Below, in pieces: positions 7,785-15,942 of a stretch of DNA of 35,638 nt; position 1 is the first letter of the stretch, and each line of letters opens with the position of its first letter. The notes below the pieces were generated by a model. That model saw only the letters and a program-made list of their open reading frames with translations. It made no database searches and was not told where the DNA came from. The DNA is from an uncultured Acidimicrobiales bacterium. GTDB taxonomy: Bacteria; Actinomycetota; Acidimicrobiia; Acidimicrobiales; SZUA-35. The translations under genes and the position numbers were made by a program. Location: contig CAKZXA010000067.1 in assembly GCA_937922045.1 (NCBI GenBank), positions 1 through 35,638 on the forward strand, in the 5' to 3' direction.

Positions 7785-8535
7785 TTACGGGATCAGCACG
7801 AGCTTGCCGACGAAATCTTTAGTCAGGAATCGCTGCTGGGCGGCCACGATCTCGGCCAGGGGATAGGTGCCAGCGACAAGAGGCTTGATCTCGTCGGCCT
7901 CGATGTAGCGAATCAGATTCTCGAAGACCACAGGTTCCTGGTTTGTGCATCCCATCAAGGTCAAGTCCTTCAGATAGAGGGTGCGTACATCGAGCTCGGC
8001 AACCAAGCCGGCGTTGCGTTCGATGACCTGATCGGCGCCCAGAGCGGCGACCGCCTCCGTCTTGGCTGCTCCGGCCACGGCTAGCACCTCGGCCCCTCGT
8101 CGCTTCGCCAGTTGCACGGCCGCTGAACCAACCCCGCCAGAGGTGCCCGTTATAACGACCGTCTCGGCGCCTAACCCGATGCGATGGAGCATGTTAACCC
8201 ACCGTCGACCTCCGAACCGAAGGTGATCGTATGGAATCGTTGACCCCCGTCAGAGAGATCCTGCATCGAACGAACGAGAACCCGCTCGCCGATCCGGGTC
8301 TTCTCAACCCCGTCGCCCACAGCCACGATATGTCCACAACAATCGGCGCCCTGGATACGGGGAAGGTGAAGGGCTTCGCCCGCCCATCCAGCATCGGACT
8401 CGTCGACGTCGTCGTAGCCCTGGTCGCCTCCTTCATCGGTGGCGGTGGTGACGGTCTTGGAGTACCAGCCGATGCGGGTGTTCACATCGGTGTTGTGAGC
8501 GGCACGGCGTTCATCGTCTCGGGGATGCGTGTCAT
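7785..8535 (-). pseudogene. Zinc-type alcohol dehydrogenase / quinone oxidoreductase pseudogene with deletions
   Basis: Remains of a medium-chain dehydrogenase. The original start is still present at 8535 (MTRIPETMNAV), with a leaderless -10 TACAGT (8542-8547) 6 nt upstream. Near 8498 the frame jumps directly to HNTDVNTRIGWYSK, so about 35-40 codons of the family's N-terminal domain are missing. The second piece runs through IQGADCCGHIVAVGDGV to FGSEVDGG. Near 8190-8196 the frame jumps again to MLHRIGLGAETVV, losing the FAEY...STAEN part. The nucleotide-binding TGTSGGVGSAAVQLAKRRGA follows. Around 8000-8012 VIERNAGL passes straight into VAELDVRTLYLKD, an in-frame loss of a further stretch before the intact C-terminus. 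Intact relatives are, from memory, about 340-360 residues. The product is almost certainly inactive. The missing segments are judged from family knowledge, not an alignment. Confidence 0.85.
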
Positions 8536-8664
8536 CGCCACACTGTAGCGTGGCAGCTTTTGGGGGCTAGAAAGGGCCTTGGAATCAGTAGTTTCCTGCA
8601 GTTTTCACCGGGGTTTAGGTGGGGTCGATAGAATTGACTCAGGCAAAAAGAAAGAGGCCGCGGT

Positions 8665-9585
8665 ATGACAAACACCAACCCCAGCCCGTCGGGCGATCCG
8701 CTCGGCAAGTACACCATCGGCAACACTATGGGCAAGGCTTCATCCAGCGGTTTTATGCGGATGGGCCTGTTCCTAGGCACCAATATGGCTGTGATGGCCC
8801 TGGCCACCGTAGTTGCAGCGGTCCTCGGCATCGACCCGGCCGGTATCACCGGCATTGCACTGTTCTCTCTCGTCATTGGTATGGGCGGCGCCTTCGTCTC
8901 CCTCCTCATGTCGAAGCGGATGGCGAAGCGCTCAACGAAGGCCCAGGTGATCGAAACACCGAGCAACGATGTTGAGCGGTGGCTCGTCTCTACGGTTGAA
9001 CGTCTTGCCGGTCAGGCCGGTATCGGCATGCCTGAGGTGGCGATTTTCCCCTCGGCGACACCGAACGCTTTCGCCACCGGCGCCAAGCGGGATGATGCCC
9101 TGGTCGCCGTGAGTGTCGGCCTGCTCAACTCGATGGACCAGCGCGAGGTCGAAGCTGTTCTGGCTCATGAGATCGCCCATATCGCCAATGGCGACATGAT
9201 CACGCTCACCCTGATTCAGGGTGTGTTGAACTCGATCGTGATCCTCGTGTCCCGTCTTGTTGCCGCAGTCTTCCGCGACAATCGCATGATCTATTTCGCC
9301 ACGATTATGGCCCTTCAGTTCGGGCTCGGCTTCCTGGCCTCCATGATCGTCATGTGGTTTAGTCGCCGTCGTGAGTTTCGAGCCGATGCTGGTGCAGCGG
9401 CTTTGGTTGGCCCTCAAGCTATGGCTTCGGCGCTGGCCCGTCTCGATTCATCGGGACCCGGCCAGGATCTCCCAGAAGAGATCGCGGCCTTTGGTATCAA
9501 GTCATCGGCGGGCCAAGGAGCGATGCGTAAGCTGCTGTCGAGTCACCCAGCGATCCCCGACCGGATCGCGGCGCTTCAGTCCTAG
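8665..9585 (+). CDS. htpX: Zinc metalloprotease HtpX-like (M48B)
   Basis: A 306-residue membrane protease homologous to HtpX, which degrades misfolded membrane proteins. Two N-terminal transmembrane segments (about 33-53 and 60-82) are followed by a cytosolic domain with the zinc motif HEIAH (His168, Glu169, His172) and the third ligand in REFRAD (Glu237). Two further hydrophobic segments (about 183-203 and 209-231) lie between these motifs, as in the family. The C-terminal SSHPAIPDRIAAL is the usual end of HtpX. Length is close to the E. coli protein. The ATG has an AAAGAGG Shine-Dalgarno (8651-8657) at 7 nt spacing. The preceding minus-strand gene is the dehydrogenase pseudogene, so this promoter region was once divergent. 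Likely constitutive or envelope-stress expressed; no operator was recognised. Confidence 0.93.
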   Translation: MTNTNPSPSGDPLGKYTIGNTMGKASSSGFMRMGLFLGTNMAVMALATVVAAVLGIDPAGITGIALFSLVIGMGGAFVSLLMSKRMAKRSTKAQVIETPSNDVERWLVSTVERLAGQAGIGMPEVAIFPSATPNAFATGAKRDDALVAVSVGLLNSMDQREVEAVLAHEIAHIANGDMITLTLIQGVLNSIVILVSRLVAAVFRDNRMIYFATIMALQFGLGFLASMIVMWFSRRREFRADAGAAALVGPQAMASALARLDSSGPGQDLPEEIAAFGIKSSAGQGAMRKLLSSHPAIPDRIAALQS

Positions 9586-9603
9586 TCCGCTAGTCTGACG
9601 GCC

Positions 9604-10278
9604 GTGGGCTCCGGGTCGGCGCAAAACCAGCAAATCGAGACCTCCGGTCTGGCCAGACCGGAGGTTGCTTCAGTCATCGGTCCCACGGTTCGACTGCGAC
9701 CCCCCGCACGTGACGACGTCGATTGGTTAGCTGCCATGCTGACCGATAGCGAAGCGGTGGGTGAACACAACTGGGCTGGTGTTGAACGCCGCCCGAGCCA
9801 GGTGCGGGCTGATCTCAAGCGATCGCTCAAGGCCGATGGCATGATCACCTCCGAAGATGGAACATTGATCGTTGAGCTACTGGAAGGCAACGCGCCGATT
9901 GGCTATGTGTCGTGGCGCACCGAGCAGTGGGGGCCACAAGAGGAGAGTCGCTGTCTGGCGTTTGGTGTCGCCCTCTTGCCCGAACATCGAGGCAAGGGCC
10001 ATGGCACCATCGCCCAGAGCCAGCTGATCGACTTTCTGTTCAGCGCAACCCAAGTACACCGCATCCAATCCGACACCGCCATCGACAATCCAGCCGAGCA
10101 GACAGCGCTCCGCAAGATCGGGCTCGTGGAGGAAGGGCGAGTGCGCGGTGCTGAGTATCGCAGTGGCGTGTACCACGACCATCTTCTGTTCAGTATTTTG
10201 CGCCCCGAGTGGGCGGCCCGACGGGGCGCCGCTCCCATCGAGGTCGAGGTCGAGGTCGAGGTTGACGTCGAGGGCTAG
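9604..10278 (+). CDS. GNAT family N-acetyltransferase (RimJ/RimL type)
   Basis: A 224-residue acetyltransferase. The GNAT fold begins at VRLRPPARDDVDWLAAML (about residue 29). The acetyl-CoA loop is LLPEHRGKGHGTIAQSQLI, with the R-G-K-G-H-G signature, and the C-terminal motif IDNPAEQTALRKIGLVEEG is typical of the RimJ/RimL branch that acetylates protein N-termini, amino acids or small amines. The GTG start has no Shine-Dalgarno but sits 7 nt after TAGTCT (9591-9596), indicating a leaderless transcript beginning in the gap after htpX. Two oddities: residues 13-21 are encoded by a perfect 26-bp palindrome, and the protein ends in an EVEVEVEVDVEG tail from a GAGGTC hexamer repeat. Its stop codon overlaps that of the convergent E1 gene. 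Substrate unknown. Confidence 0.87.
   Translation: MGSGSAQNQQIETSGLARPEVASVIGPTVRLRPPARDDVDWLAAMLTDSEAVGEHNWAGVERRPSQVRADLKRSLKADGMITSEDGTLIVELLEGNAPIGYVSWRTEQWGPQEESRCLAFGVALLPEHRGKGHGTIAQSQLIDFLFSATQVHRIQSDTAIDNPAEQTALRKIGLVEEGRVRGAEYRSGVYHDHLLFSILRPEWAARRGAAPIEVEVEVEVDVEG
9640..9665. repeat. Perfect 26-bp palindrome inside the GNAT coding region
   Basis: The 13-base half-site ACCTCCGGTCTGG is followed immediately by its exact reverse complement, with no spacer. It lies 55 nt downstream of the htpX stop and just inside the GNAT frame. It could form a very stable hairpin (htpX terminator or attenuator) or bind a dimeric protein. Confidence 0.85.
10240..10272. repeat. GAGGTC hexanucleotide microsatellite at the GNAT 3' end
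   Basis: Perfect and slightly diverged GAGGTC units encode the alternating Glu-Val tail of the GNAT. As a hexamer, gain or loss of units keeps the frame and only alters tail length. Confidence 0.8.
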
Positions 10279-12644
10279 GGCGTGTTCGTCGTTGTCTCGA
10301 CGGCGACCGTATCGAGAGCAACGAGGGCCGCGGTGACCAGCTGCTCGGGCAGGAGCCCAAAGAGGGCGTAGAGGTCGGTGATCGTGCCGGACTGGCCGAA
10401 GTCGTCAACACCAACGGCGGTGACGGGTTGACCGAAGACCGAGCCTAGCCATGCCATCGAATGGCTGGCCGCGTCATGCACCGTGACCAGCGGGACTCGG
10501 CGTTCGTGGGGCTCTAGTAGTTGCTGGAGATGGTGGTTCCCGATGATGCCATCGGCCCGATTGATCGCTCCCCGCTGACGGGTCAGCCACCCCTGGTAGA
10601 GCCGGCCCTGATTCGTGATGTCGAGGACGGTGGCGTTCACCCCTTCGTCGGCCAAGCCGTGAGCTGCGTGTACGACCTCGGGGAGAACCGCCCCTGACGC
10701 GGCGAAAACCACGTCGGCGGTTGCGCCCGGGGGCGGTTCGAGCAGCCGGTAACCACCGGCCAGTACGTGGCGGCGGATCTGCTCATCGCCCAGCCGAGAC
10801 CTGGCGGCGTGGAACGGGGCTTGATCGATCGGGCGGGTTGAGAGACGCAGGTAGAGCGAGGAGCCCGTCGGCTCACCGAGTTGGGCGAGGCCATCGCACA
10901 GAAGCCAATCGGTCGGCGTGGCATAGGCCGGTTCGGCGCAGGTCAACCCGGGGAGTTCGAGGCCGAGGGAGGCGGTGACCGTGCTCTGATGGGCGCCGCC
11001 TTCGGGGGCGAGAGTTACGCCGGATGGAGTTCCCACCAGCACGAAGCGAGCACCGTTGTAGAGGGCGTAGATGAGAGCGTCGAGTCCTCGACATATGAAG
11101 GGGTCATAGACGGTGCCGACGGGAAGAAGGTGCTCGCCGTGGAGGTCGTGGCCGAGGCCGAGCGCATGCAACATCAGGAAGAGATTCATTTCCGAGAGGC
11201 CGAGCTCAACGTGGCGGCCGCTGGGCCCCTGGTGCCATCGCAGCAGCCGATCGCTGCCCAAGTAGTCGGTTTGATCTACAGGGGAAAACACGCCGACCTT
11301 GTTGATCCAACCGCCCAGGTTGGTCGATACCGACACGTCGGGGGAGGTGGTCACCAGCCTGTCCCGTACCGCTTCGTCGTTAGCCAGGTTGGCCAGACTA
11401 CGACCGAAGGTCTCTTGTGTCGATACCGACTTGCTGTCGATGACCCTGGTTTCCAATGGGACGGGAACGGTAGCCGGAGACCCGGGGGGTTGGTTGTTGA
11501 TGTCGCTGCCAACGGCTTCGCACAGCTGGCCGGGGGTCGAATCGCTGGCGAAGCGATCCCATTCCCGTTCGAGGGTCAACCCGACCGAAGACCGCAGCTC
11601 ATCGATCTGTGTTGGCGAAAGTAGGGAGGCATGGTTGAGGGGGTCGCCGGCCATTGGAAGCCCCCACCCCTTGACGGTGTAGGCAAACACAACACTGGGT
11701 CGATCGGTGACCGCATCGCACGCCTGGTAGGCCCGCTGAAGTTCACCGAGGTCGTGGCCGCCAAGGTTGTGGACCAGAGCGGCTAGGTCGTCGTTTGGGA
11801 CCTGAGCCAGCCAGTCGCCGAGTTCGGCCGAGGCGTTGGCCAGAAAGCGAGATCGAAGCTCGGCACCATCGAAGGCGAACAGCGATTGGTATTCCTCGTT
11901 CGGCATGGCATCGATGTGAGCGCGTAGTTGCTCACCGCCAGGTGATGCGAACGCCTCCTGAAGACGCCGCCCATACTTTGCCTCTTCGACATGCCAGCCG
12001 GAGTCGGCAAAGAACTTCATCAGTTGGATCGCCTTCATCTCCGGGACGACGCGGTCGAGGCTCTGACGGTTGACGTCGACGATCAACATCACATTGCCGA
12101 GGTCTTTCAGGGCCGGGTCAGCGATCGCCTCCCAAATGTTGCCTTCGTCCAGTTCAGCGTCGCCGACGAGAGCGATAAACCGGCCCGGCCGGTCGCCGGG
12201 AAAGTGGGCGTTTATGTAGCGACGAGCCGCGGCGGCGAAGAGCGGTGCCACCGCGCCCAGGCCCACCGACCCGGTTGAGAAGTCGGCGACATCGGGGTCT
12301 TTCGTACGACTCGGGTAGGCCTGGAGGCCGCCGAGGGACCGAAGCTGGGTGAGATAGGACCGATCGAGCTCGCCGGTCAGATACTTGATTGCGTGGTAGA
12401 CGGGCGAGGCGTGGGGTTTGACCGCGACCTTGTCATCGCCGGTGATGTGGCCGAACCATAGGGCGGTCATGATCGACACCATCGAAGCCGACGAGGCCTG
12501 ATGGCCGCCGACCTTCACCTGGCCGCCCCCTATCTCACCGCTTGTTGGGCCACTGTCTCGTTCGGTGTTGGCCCAGTCGACCATGCGCACCGCCAGCCAC
12601 AGCACGCGTTCTTGAACCTCGGTCAGAGCGGTGAGGTTGTCCAT
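10275..12644 (-). CDS. Homodimeric pyruvate dehydrogenase E1-like / transketolase-like ThDP enzyme
   Basis: A 789-residue thiamine-diphosphate enzyme with the single-chain layout of AceE-type 2-oxoacid dehydrogenase E1, though shorter than AceE (about 890). The N-terminal block GGHQASSASMVSIMTALWFG and VKPHASPVYHAIKYLTGEL match the AceE/transketolase active-site His regions. The diphosphate motif runs from GDAELDEGNIWEAI (161 onward) to VDVNRQSLD (Asn192). The pyrimidine-binding domain begins near TQETFGRSLANLA and contains LGLSEMNLFLMLHALGLG with the likely catalytic Glu. No E2 or E3 gene is nearby, so the partner complex and substrate are uncertain. The ATG sits 7 nt after TAGCGT (12652-12657, minus), a leaderless promoter overlapping the end of the paaX-like gene. 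The 3' end shares a CTAG stop with the convergent GNAT. Confidence 0.85.
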   Translation of the reverse strand: MDNLTALTEVQERVLWLAVRMVDWANTERDSGPTSGEIGGGQVKVGGHQASSASMVSIMTALWFGHITGDDKVAVKPHASPVYHAIKYLTGELDRSYLTQLRSLGGLQAYPSRTKDPDVADFSTGSVGLGAVAPLFAAAARRYINAHFPGDRPGRFIALVGDAELDEGNIWEAIADPALKDLGNVMLIVDVNRQSLDRVVPEMKAIQLMKFFADSGWHVEEAKYGRRLQEAFASPGGEQLRAHIDAMPNEEYQSLFAFDGAELRSRFLANASAELGDWLAQVPNDDLAALVHNLGGHDLGELQRAYQACDAVTDRPSVVFAYTVKGWGLPMAGDPLNHASLLSPTQIDELRSSVGLTLEREWDRFASDSTPGQLCEAVGSDINNQPPGSPATVPVPLETRVIDSKSVSTQETFGRSLANLANDEAVRDRLVTTSPDVSVSTNLGGWINKVGVFSPVDQTDYLGSDRLLRWHQGPSGRHVELGLSEMNLFLMLHALGLGHDLHGEHLLPVGTVYDPFICRGLDALIYALYNGARFVLVGTPSGVTLAPEGGAHQSTVTASLGLELPGLTCAEPAYATPTDWLLCDGLAQLGEPTGSSLYLRLSTRPIDQAPFHAARSRLGDEQIRRHVLAGGYRLLEPPPGATADVVFAASGAVLPEVVHAAHGLADEGVNATVLDITNQGRLYQGWLTRQRGAINRADGIIGNHHLQQLLEPHERRVPLVTVHDAASHSMAWLGSVFGQPVTAVGVDDFGQSGTITDLYALFGLLPEQLVTAALVALDTVAVETTTNTP

Positions 12645-12654
12645 AGGACCAACG

Positions 12655-13440
12655 CTAGCTGTCGGATTCCAACTCTTGCCACCATGCTTGCGCTGGAGAT
12701 GACCAGGCCTTCCGTCGAGCTGCGAAAACTGCTGCCGCCTGCGTTCCTGGCCATCCCGAGGGGAGGAGCTCGAGTGGGAGTTCGGGGTCTTGAAGCGGGA
12801 AGATGCGCCACTGGTCGACGAGTTCGATCAGCTCGGCGGCCGTTTCAGACGCGGCCATTGCTCGCTCTGAGCCGAAACGATCGGTGAAGGCTGTGTAGCG
12901 GGCGGCCACGTCATCCAGTTCCCAAAGATCCGAGACGGAGGTAGGGCCGAGTGGCAATGCTCCGGCTTGTCCGATGAAGGTCTGCCCGGCGATATCGAGT
13001 TCTCGGAGCTCTTCGACGGCCTGTTTCTCTCGGCTCGGGTCGGGACTGATCCAAACACCGGGTGCCATCGGCGCCAAACCGCACCAAGCCATCCGAGTCC
13101 GTAGGCGATGTCGAGCTTCGCGAGCGGGCTCGGTGGAGGTTATGACCAGGAGCCAATCGCCGTCCCACTCTGTCTGTGGCTGTCCGAATTCATAGATGCG
13201 GCCAGCTCCTTCGGCCAGCAGGCGTACACCGCTGTCGGTTAGATGGCAGCGCGCCTGGCGGCCTACCCGTTCGGTGCTGATCCAGCCGGCTCGGCCCGTT
13301 CGCAGGATGGCCTGACGGCCCGATCGTTCGGAAACGTCGACCAAGCCTAGGGCCTTCAGAATCGTCGAGGTCCAAGCCTGTTGCCCGTTCGGCAGGACGA
13401 ATTCGCCGAGCACGGTGAGCAGGTAGGACGATGCACTCAT
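12655..13440 (-). CDS. PaaX family transcriptional regulator
   Basis: A 261-residue regulator. It begins with the family hallmark SASSYLLTVLGEFVLPNGQQAW, then a winged helix (SERSGRQAILRTGRAGWI, STERVGRQARCHLTDSG) and the PaaX central domain (GDWLLVITSTEPAREARHRLR), followed by the C-terminal domain ending in a W-rich tail. PaaX-type proteins repress aromatic-acid catabolism and respond to aryl-CoA thioesters. That fits the upstream genes for an aryl-CoA ligase and a hydrolase: a ligase product could be the inducer. The ATG is 18 nt after the hydrolase stop, within an 11-bp direct repeat, so co-transcription with ligase and hydrolase is likely. The effector is inferred from the family and neighbours. 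Confidence 0.9.
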   Translation of the reverse strand: MSASSYLLTVLGEFVLPNGQQAWTSTILKALGLVDVSERSGRQAILRTGRAGWISTERVGRQARCHLTDSGVRLLAEGAGRIYEFGQPQTEWDGDWLLVITSTEPAREARHRLRTRMAWCGLAPMAPGVWISPDPSREKQAVEELRELDIAGQTFIGQAGALPLGPTSVSDLWELDDVAARYTAFTDRFGSERAMAASETAAELIELVDQWRIFPLQDPELPLELLPSGWPGTQAAAVFAARRKAWSSPAQAWWQELESDS

Positions 13441-13462
13441 TGATAACTCATCGATAACTCAT
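13433..13462. repeat. 11-bp direct repeats spanning the hydrolase stop and paaX-like start
   Basis: TGATAACTCAT (13441-13451) and CGATAACTCAT (13452-13462) are adjacent, with a partial third copy (ACTCAT, 13435-13440) over the start codon. On the coding strand each copy contains ATGAGTTATC, so the ATG of the regulator is one of three ATGAG repeats. The hydrolase stop lies within the first copy read on that strand. Confidence 0.75.
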
Positions 13463-14223
13463 GCGAAGCGGCCGGTGAAGCGCACGATTTCGGCGAGCAC
13501 GAGGGATGTGGCCTCGCGGTGCGGCCAGTGATCGCATCCAGGAATATCGATGATGTCGACGCAACCCGAAACAGCGCTGGCCAATCGATCGAGTTGGGCT
13601 CGCGTGCCGTACTTGTCGTCACCGCCCTGGATGGCTAAGACATCGCAGGCAACCGAGGCGAGCTCGGTGTCGATCGCCCAGTCAGTGAAACGTTCGGAAA
13701 CCCAGACCTCCGACCAGGATTCGAAGGTAGCGTCGATGTCATCGTGATGGCGAGCGAGTAACGTTTTGAGCGGCGTATCGATGTCTTTAGCGTAGGCGTG
13801 TCGCAGGGCGAGGATCGAGTCGATGGACACGGGCTCAACCATGACGTGGGCCGCTAGCGACACGATGCCGAGTGGCATCGGCTGGTCTCCGCTGATGTGG
13901 TGAGGGTAGAGCAGGGCGATGGAGGCGCCGTCACTGTGCCCGACGAGGAGTGGGGCGTGGATCTGTTCGGCGCTCAACAGTTCGCTGAGGGCTTTCGCCT
14001 CGTCGTGCATGAAGCTTGCCGGCCATGGTCCGGGCTTGGCGGCCGAGCGGCCATACCCGGCCCGGTCGTAGGCCAGAACTGGCCAGCCAGTGATATCGGT
14101 CAGCTGTTGACAAAACCCGCCCCATGCCGACACTGAACCGAGGCCTTCGTGGAGCAAGACGATGGCGCGGCCTTCGTCCATCGGAGGGCCGAACCACTGT
14201 CGGTTGATGGCGCCCAGGTTCAT
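13459..14223 (-). CDS. Alpha/beta hydrolase
   Basis: A 254-residue alpha/beta hydrolase of usual length. The nucleophile elbow is GHSDGAS (Ser97). The oxyanion region is LLHEGLGSVSAWGGF, with AYDRAGYGRS after it. The acid is likely in QGGDDKYG, and the catalytic His is in PGCDHWPHREA near the end. Family members cleave esters, thioesters or C-C bonds. Its ATG overlaps the stop codon of the upstream CoA ligase (ATGA), so the two are translationally coupled and probably act in the same aromatic-acid pathway, perhaps as a thioesterase or ring-product hydrolase. The precise reaction is not readable. It is followed after 18 nt by the PaaX-type regulator. Confidence 0.87.
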   Translation of the reverse strand: MNLGAINRQWFGPPMDEGRAIVLLHEGLGSVSAWGGFCQQLTDITGWPVLAYDRAGYGRSAAKPGPWPASFMHDEAKALSELLSAEQIHAPLLVGHSDGASIALLYPHHISGDQPMPLGIVSLAAHVMVEPVSIDSILALRHAYAKDIDTPLKTLLARHHDDIDATFESWSEVWVSERFTDWAIDTELASVACDVLAIQGGDDKYGTRAQLDRLASAVSGCVDIIDIPGCDHWPHREATSLVLAEIVRFTGRFA

Positions 14224-15842
14224 GAACCGTGCTGTTCTCGCAAGCGGAATCGTTGAATCTTGCCCGTTCCAGTTTTGGGCAAGGCGTCGACAAACTCGAT
14301 GTGTCGAGGGTATTTGTAGGGTGCGATTTTCTCTTTCACATGGTTCTGCAGAGCGGCAGCGTCGCCCGTTGTATCAGCGGCGACCACGACGAACGCCTTG
14401 ATGAGTTGGCCACGCTCCTCATCGGGAATGCCGATCACGGCGCATTCGCCTACATCGGGATGGCTGAGCAAGGCGTTCTCAACCTCTGGCCCCGCCACGT
14501 TGTAGCCGGAGGTGACGATCAGGTCGTCGGCGCGACTCTTGTACCAGAACCAGCCGTCCTCATCGACCTCATAGAGATCGCCGGTGCGGTTCCAGCCGTC
14601 TCGGACATAGGTCTGTTGGCGTTCGTCGTCGAGGTAGAGACAGCCGGTGGGGCCTCGAACCTCGAGATGGCCGATGTGGCCAGGTTCAACCCCGGTGCCG
14701 TCGTCGTTGACGACGCGGTTTTCGTACCCGGGGACGTCGACGCCGGTGGCGCCTGGCCGGATGTTGGTTGGATGGTTCGAGAGGAAAACGTGCAGCATCT
14801 CGGTTGAGCCGATGCCATCGAGGAGGTCGATGCCGGTTGCATCCTTGAACTGTTGCCATGTGGCCGACGGCAGGGTTTCTCCAGCCGAGGCACCGTAGCG
14901 AACCGAGCTGATGTCCCGACCGTCGAGGTGGCCGAGAAGGGCGCGATAGGCGGTGGGGGCGGTGAAGGTCACGGTGGCCCGATGGGTTTCGATCGCGTCG
15001 ATCAGGGCCGTTGGCGACGGTCGCTCGATCAGCACGGTGGCCGCTCCCGCCCTCAGAGGGAAAGCCATGAAGGCACCGAACCCGTAGGCGAAGGCCAGCG
15101 GCGGGGTGCCGGTGACGACATCATTCGTGCTGAGACCATAGGTGTGGGTGCCGACCGTTTCACAGATGGCCGCTATATCTCGATGGAGGTGGCAGGCCGC
15201 CTTTGGAACCCCGGTGGTACCGGAGGTGAACAGCAACATCGCCACCTCGTCGGCTCGGGTTGGCGTCGCCGCTTCGCTCGGCGTGGCCACCTCGATGGCA
15301 CGATCAAACACCCCGCCATCACCCCAGGTGACGACATCGACTGAGCGGCCGCTACTCGGATCTGTCGTCATTGCCTTGGCCTCGTCGGCAAGGCGGTGAT
15401 CGGTTAGCAGCAGCGTTGATGCAGAACGATCGGCGAGCGTCTCGAGCTCGGCTGCTCGAAGAAGCGGCATGGTCGGTACCGCTACTGCGCCGATGTGGAA
15501 GGCGGCGAGGATGGCGGCTGCCATCGATGGCGAGTTGAAGCCTCGGATCAAGATCCGGTTGCCGGCGACGATGTCGTGATCGTTGGTCAGTACGGTGGCC
15601 CACCGTCGTACGTGGTCATCGAGCTGGGCGTAGCTCCAGGTGACGTCGCCACAGTGAAACGCCGGAAGGTTGGCGGTGGCGGGATCCTTGGCGTGGATCA
15701 GCAAATAGTCGGCCGCGTTGAGTTGCTCGGGGTAGTGCTCGATGTCGGTTAAGACCGGCCATTGCTCTGGAGGCGGTAACCGGTCGGCGCAGAAGGTGTC
15801 GACATGAGAGGCATCGACGTTGGTCGGGGAGCGTTCGGTCAC
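14220..15842 (-). CDS. 2-aminobenzoate/benzoate-CoA ligase-like AMP-binding enzyme
   Basis: A 540-residue member of the adenylate-forming superfamily that would activate an aromatic carboxylate to its CoA thioester with ATP. The P-loop motif LLFTSGTTGVPKA is at 203-215. Later motifs are GIGSTEMLHVF (A5), the GWNRTGD motif (A7), and PKTGTGKIQRF with the adenylation lysine near 528 (A10). The opening HVDTFCADRLPPPEQWP and VPTMPLLRAAELETLADR are characteristic of the 2-aminobenzoate/benzoate-CoA ligase branch. The GTG start follows a near-ideal promoter: TTGACA, 17 nt, TAGAAC, then 6 nt. This implies a leaderless transcript controlled from the palindrome upstream. It heads a unit with a coupled hydrolase and a PaaX regulator. 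Exact acid (anthranilate, benzoate or other) uncertain. Confidence 0.88.
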   Translation of the reverse strand: MTERSPTNVDASHVDTFCADRLPPPEQWPVLTDIEHYPEQLNAADYLLIHAKDPATANLPAFHCGDVTWSYAQLDDHVRRWATVLTNDHDIVAGNRILIRGFNSPSMAAAILAAFHIGAVAVPTMPLLRAAELETLADRSASTLLLTDHRLADEAKAMTTDPSSGRSVDVVTWGDGGVFDRAIEVATPSEAATPTRADEVAMLLFTSGTTGVPKAACHLHRDIAAICETVGTHTYGLSTNDVVTGTPPLAFAYGFGAFMAFPLRAGAATVLIERPSPTALIDAIETHRATVTFTAPTAYRALLGHLDGRDISSVRYGASAGETLPSATWQQFKDATGIDLLDGIGSTEMLHVFLSNHPTNIRPGATGVDVPGYENRVVNDDGTGVEPGHIGHLEVRGPTGCLYLDDERQQTYVRDGWNRTGDLYEVDEDGWFWYKSRADDLIVTSGYNVAGPEVENALLSHPDVGECAVIGIPDEERGQLIKAFVVVAADTTGDAAALQNHVKEKIAPYKYPRHIEFVDALPKTGTGKIQRFRLREQHGS

Positions 15843-15848
15843 TCCTAC

Positions 15849-15877
15849 GTTCTACTTTTGACTGACAGCGGTGTCAA
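15849..15877 (-). promoter_or_regulatory. Promoter and operator of the CoA-ligase operon
   Basis: On the minus strand, a TTGACA -35 (15872-15877) is separated by 17 nt from a TAGAAC -10 (15849-15854), which ends 6 nt before the ligase GTG. The palindrome TGACA-GCGG-TGTCA (15863-15876) overlaps the -35, so a regulator binding it would block transcription. The local PaaX protein or an unlinked TetR-type protein could be that regulator; this is inference. Confidence 0.65.
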
Positions 15878-15942
15878 GGAGCGTAGAATGTCGCCGGCTG
15901 CCCAGCTATCGGGTCGACGGTGCTGCGCTTGGCCGATGTCGC

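Noticed and set aside
10881-11624. 247-residue plus-strand frame inside the E1 gene
   Set aside because: Antisense shadow; the E1 protein has clear ThDP motifs across this region.
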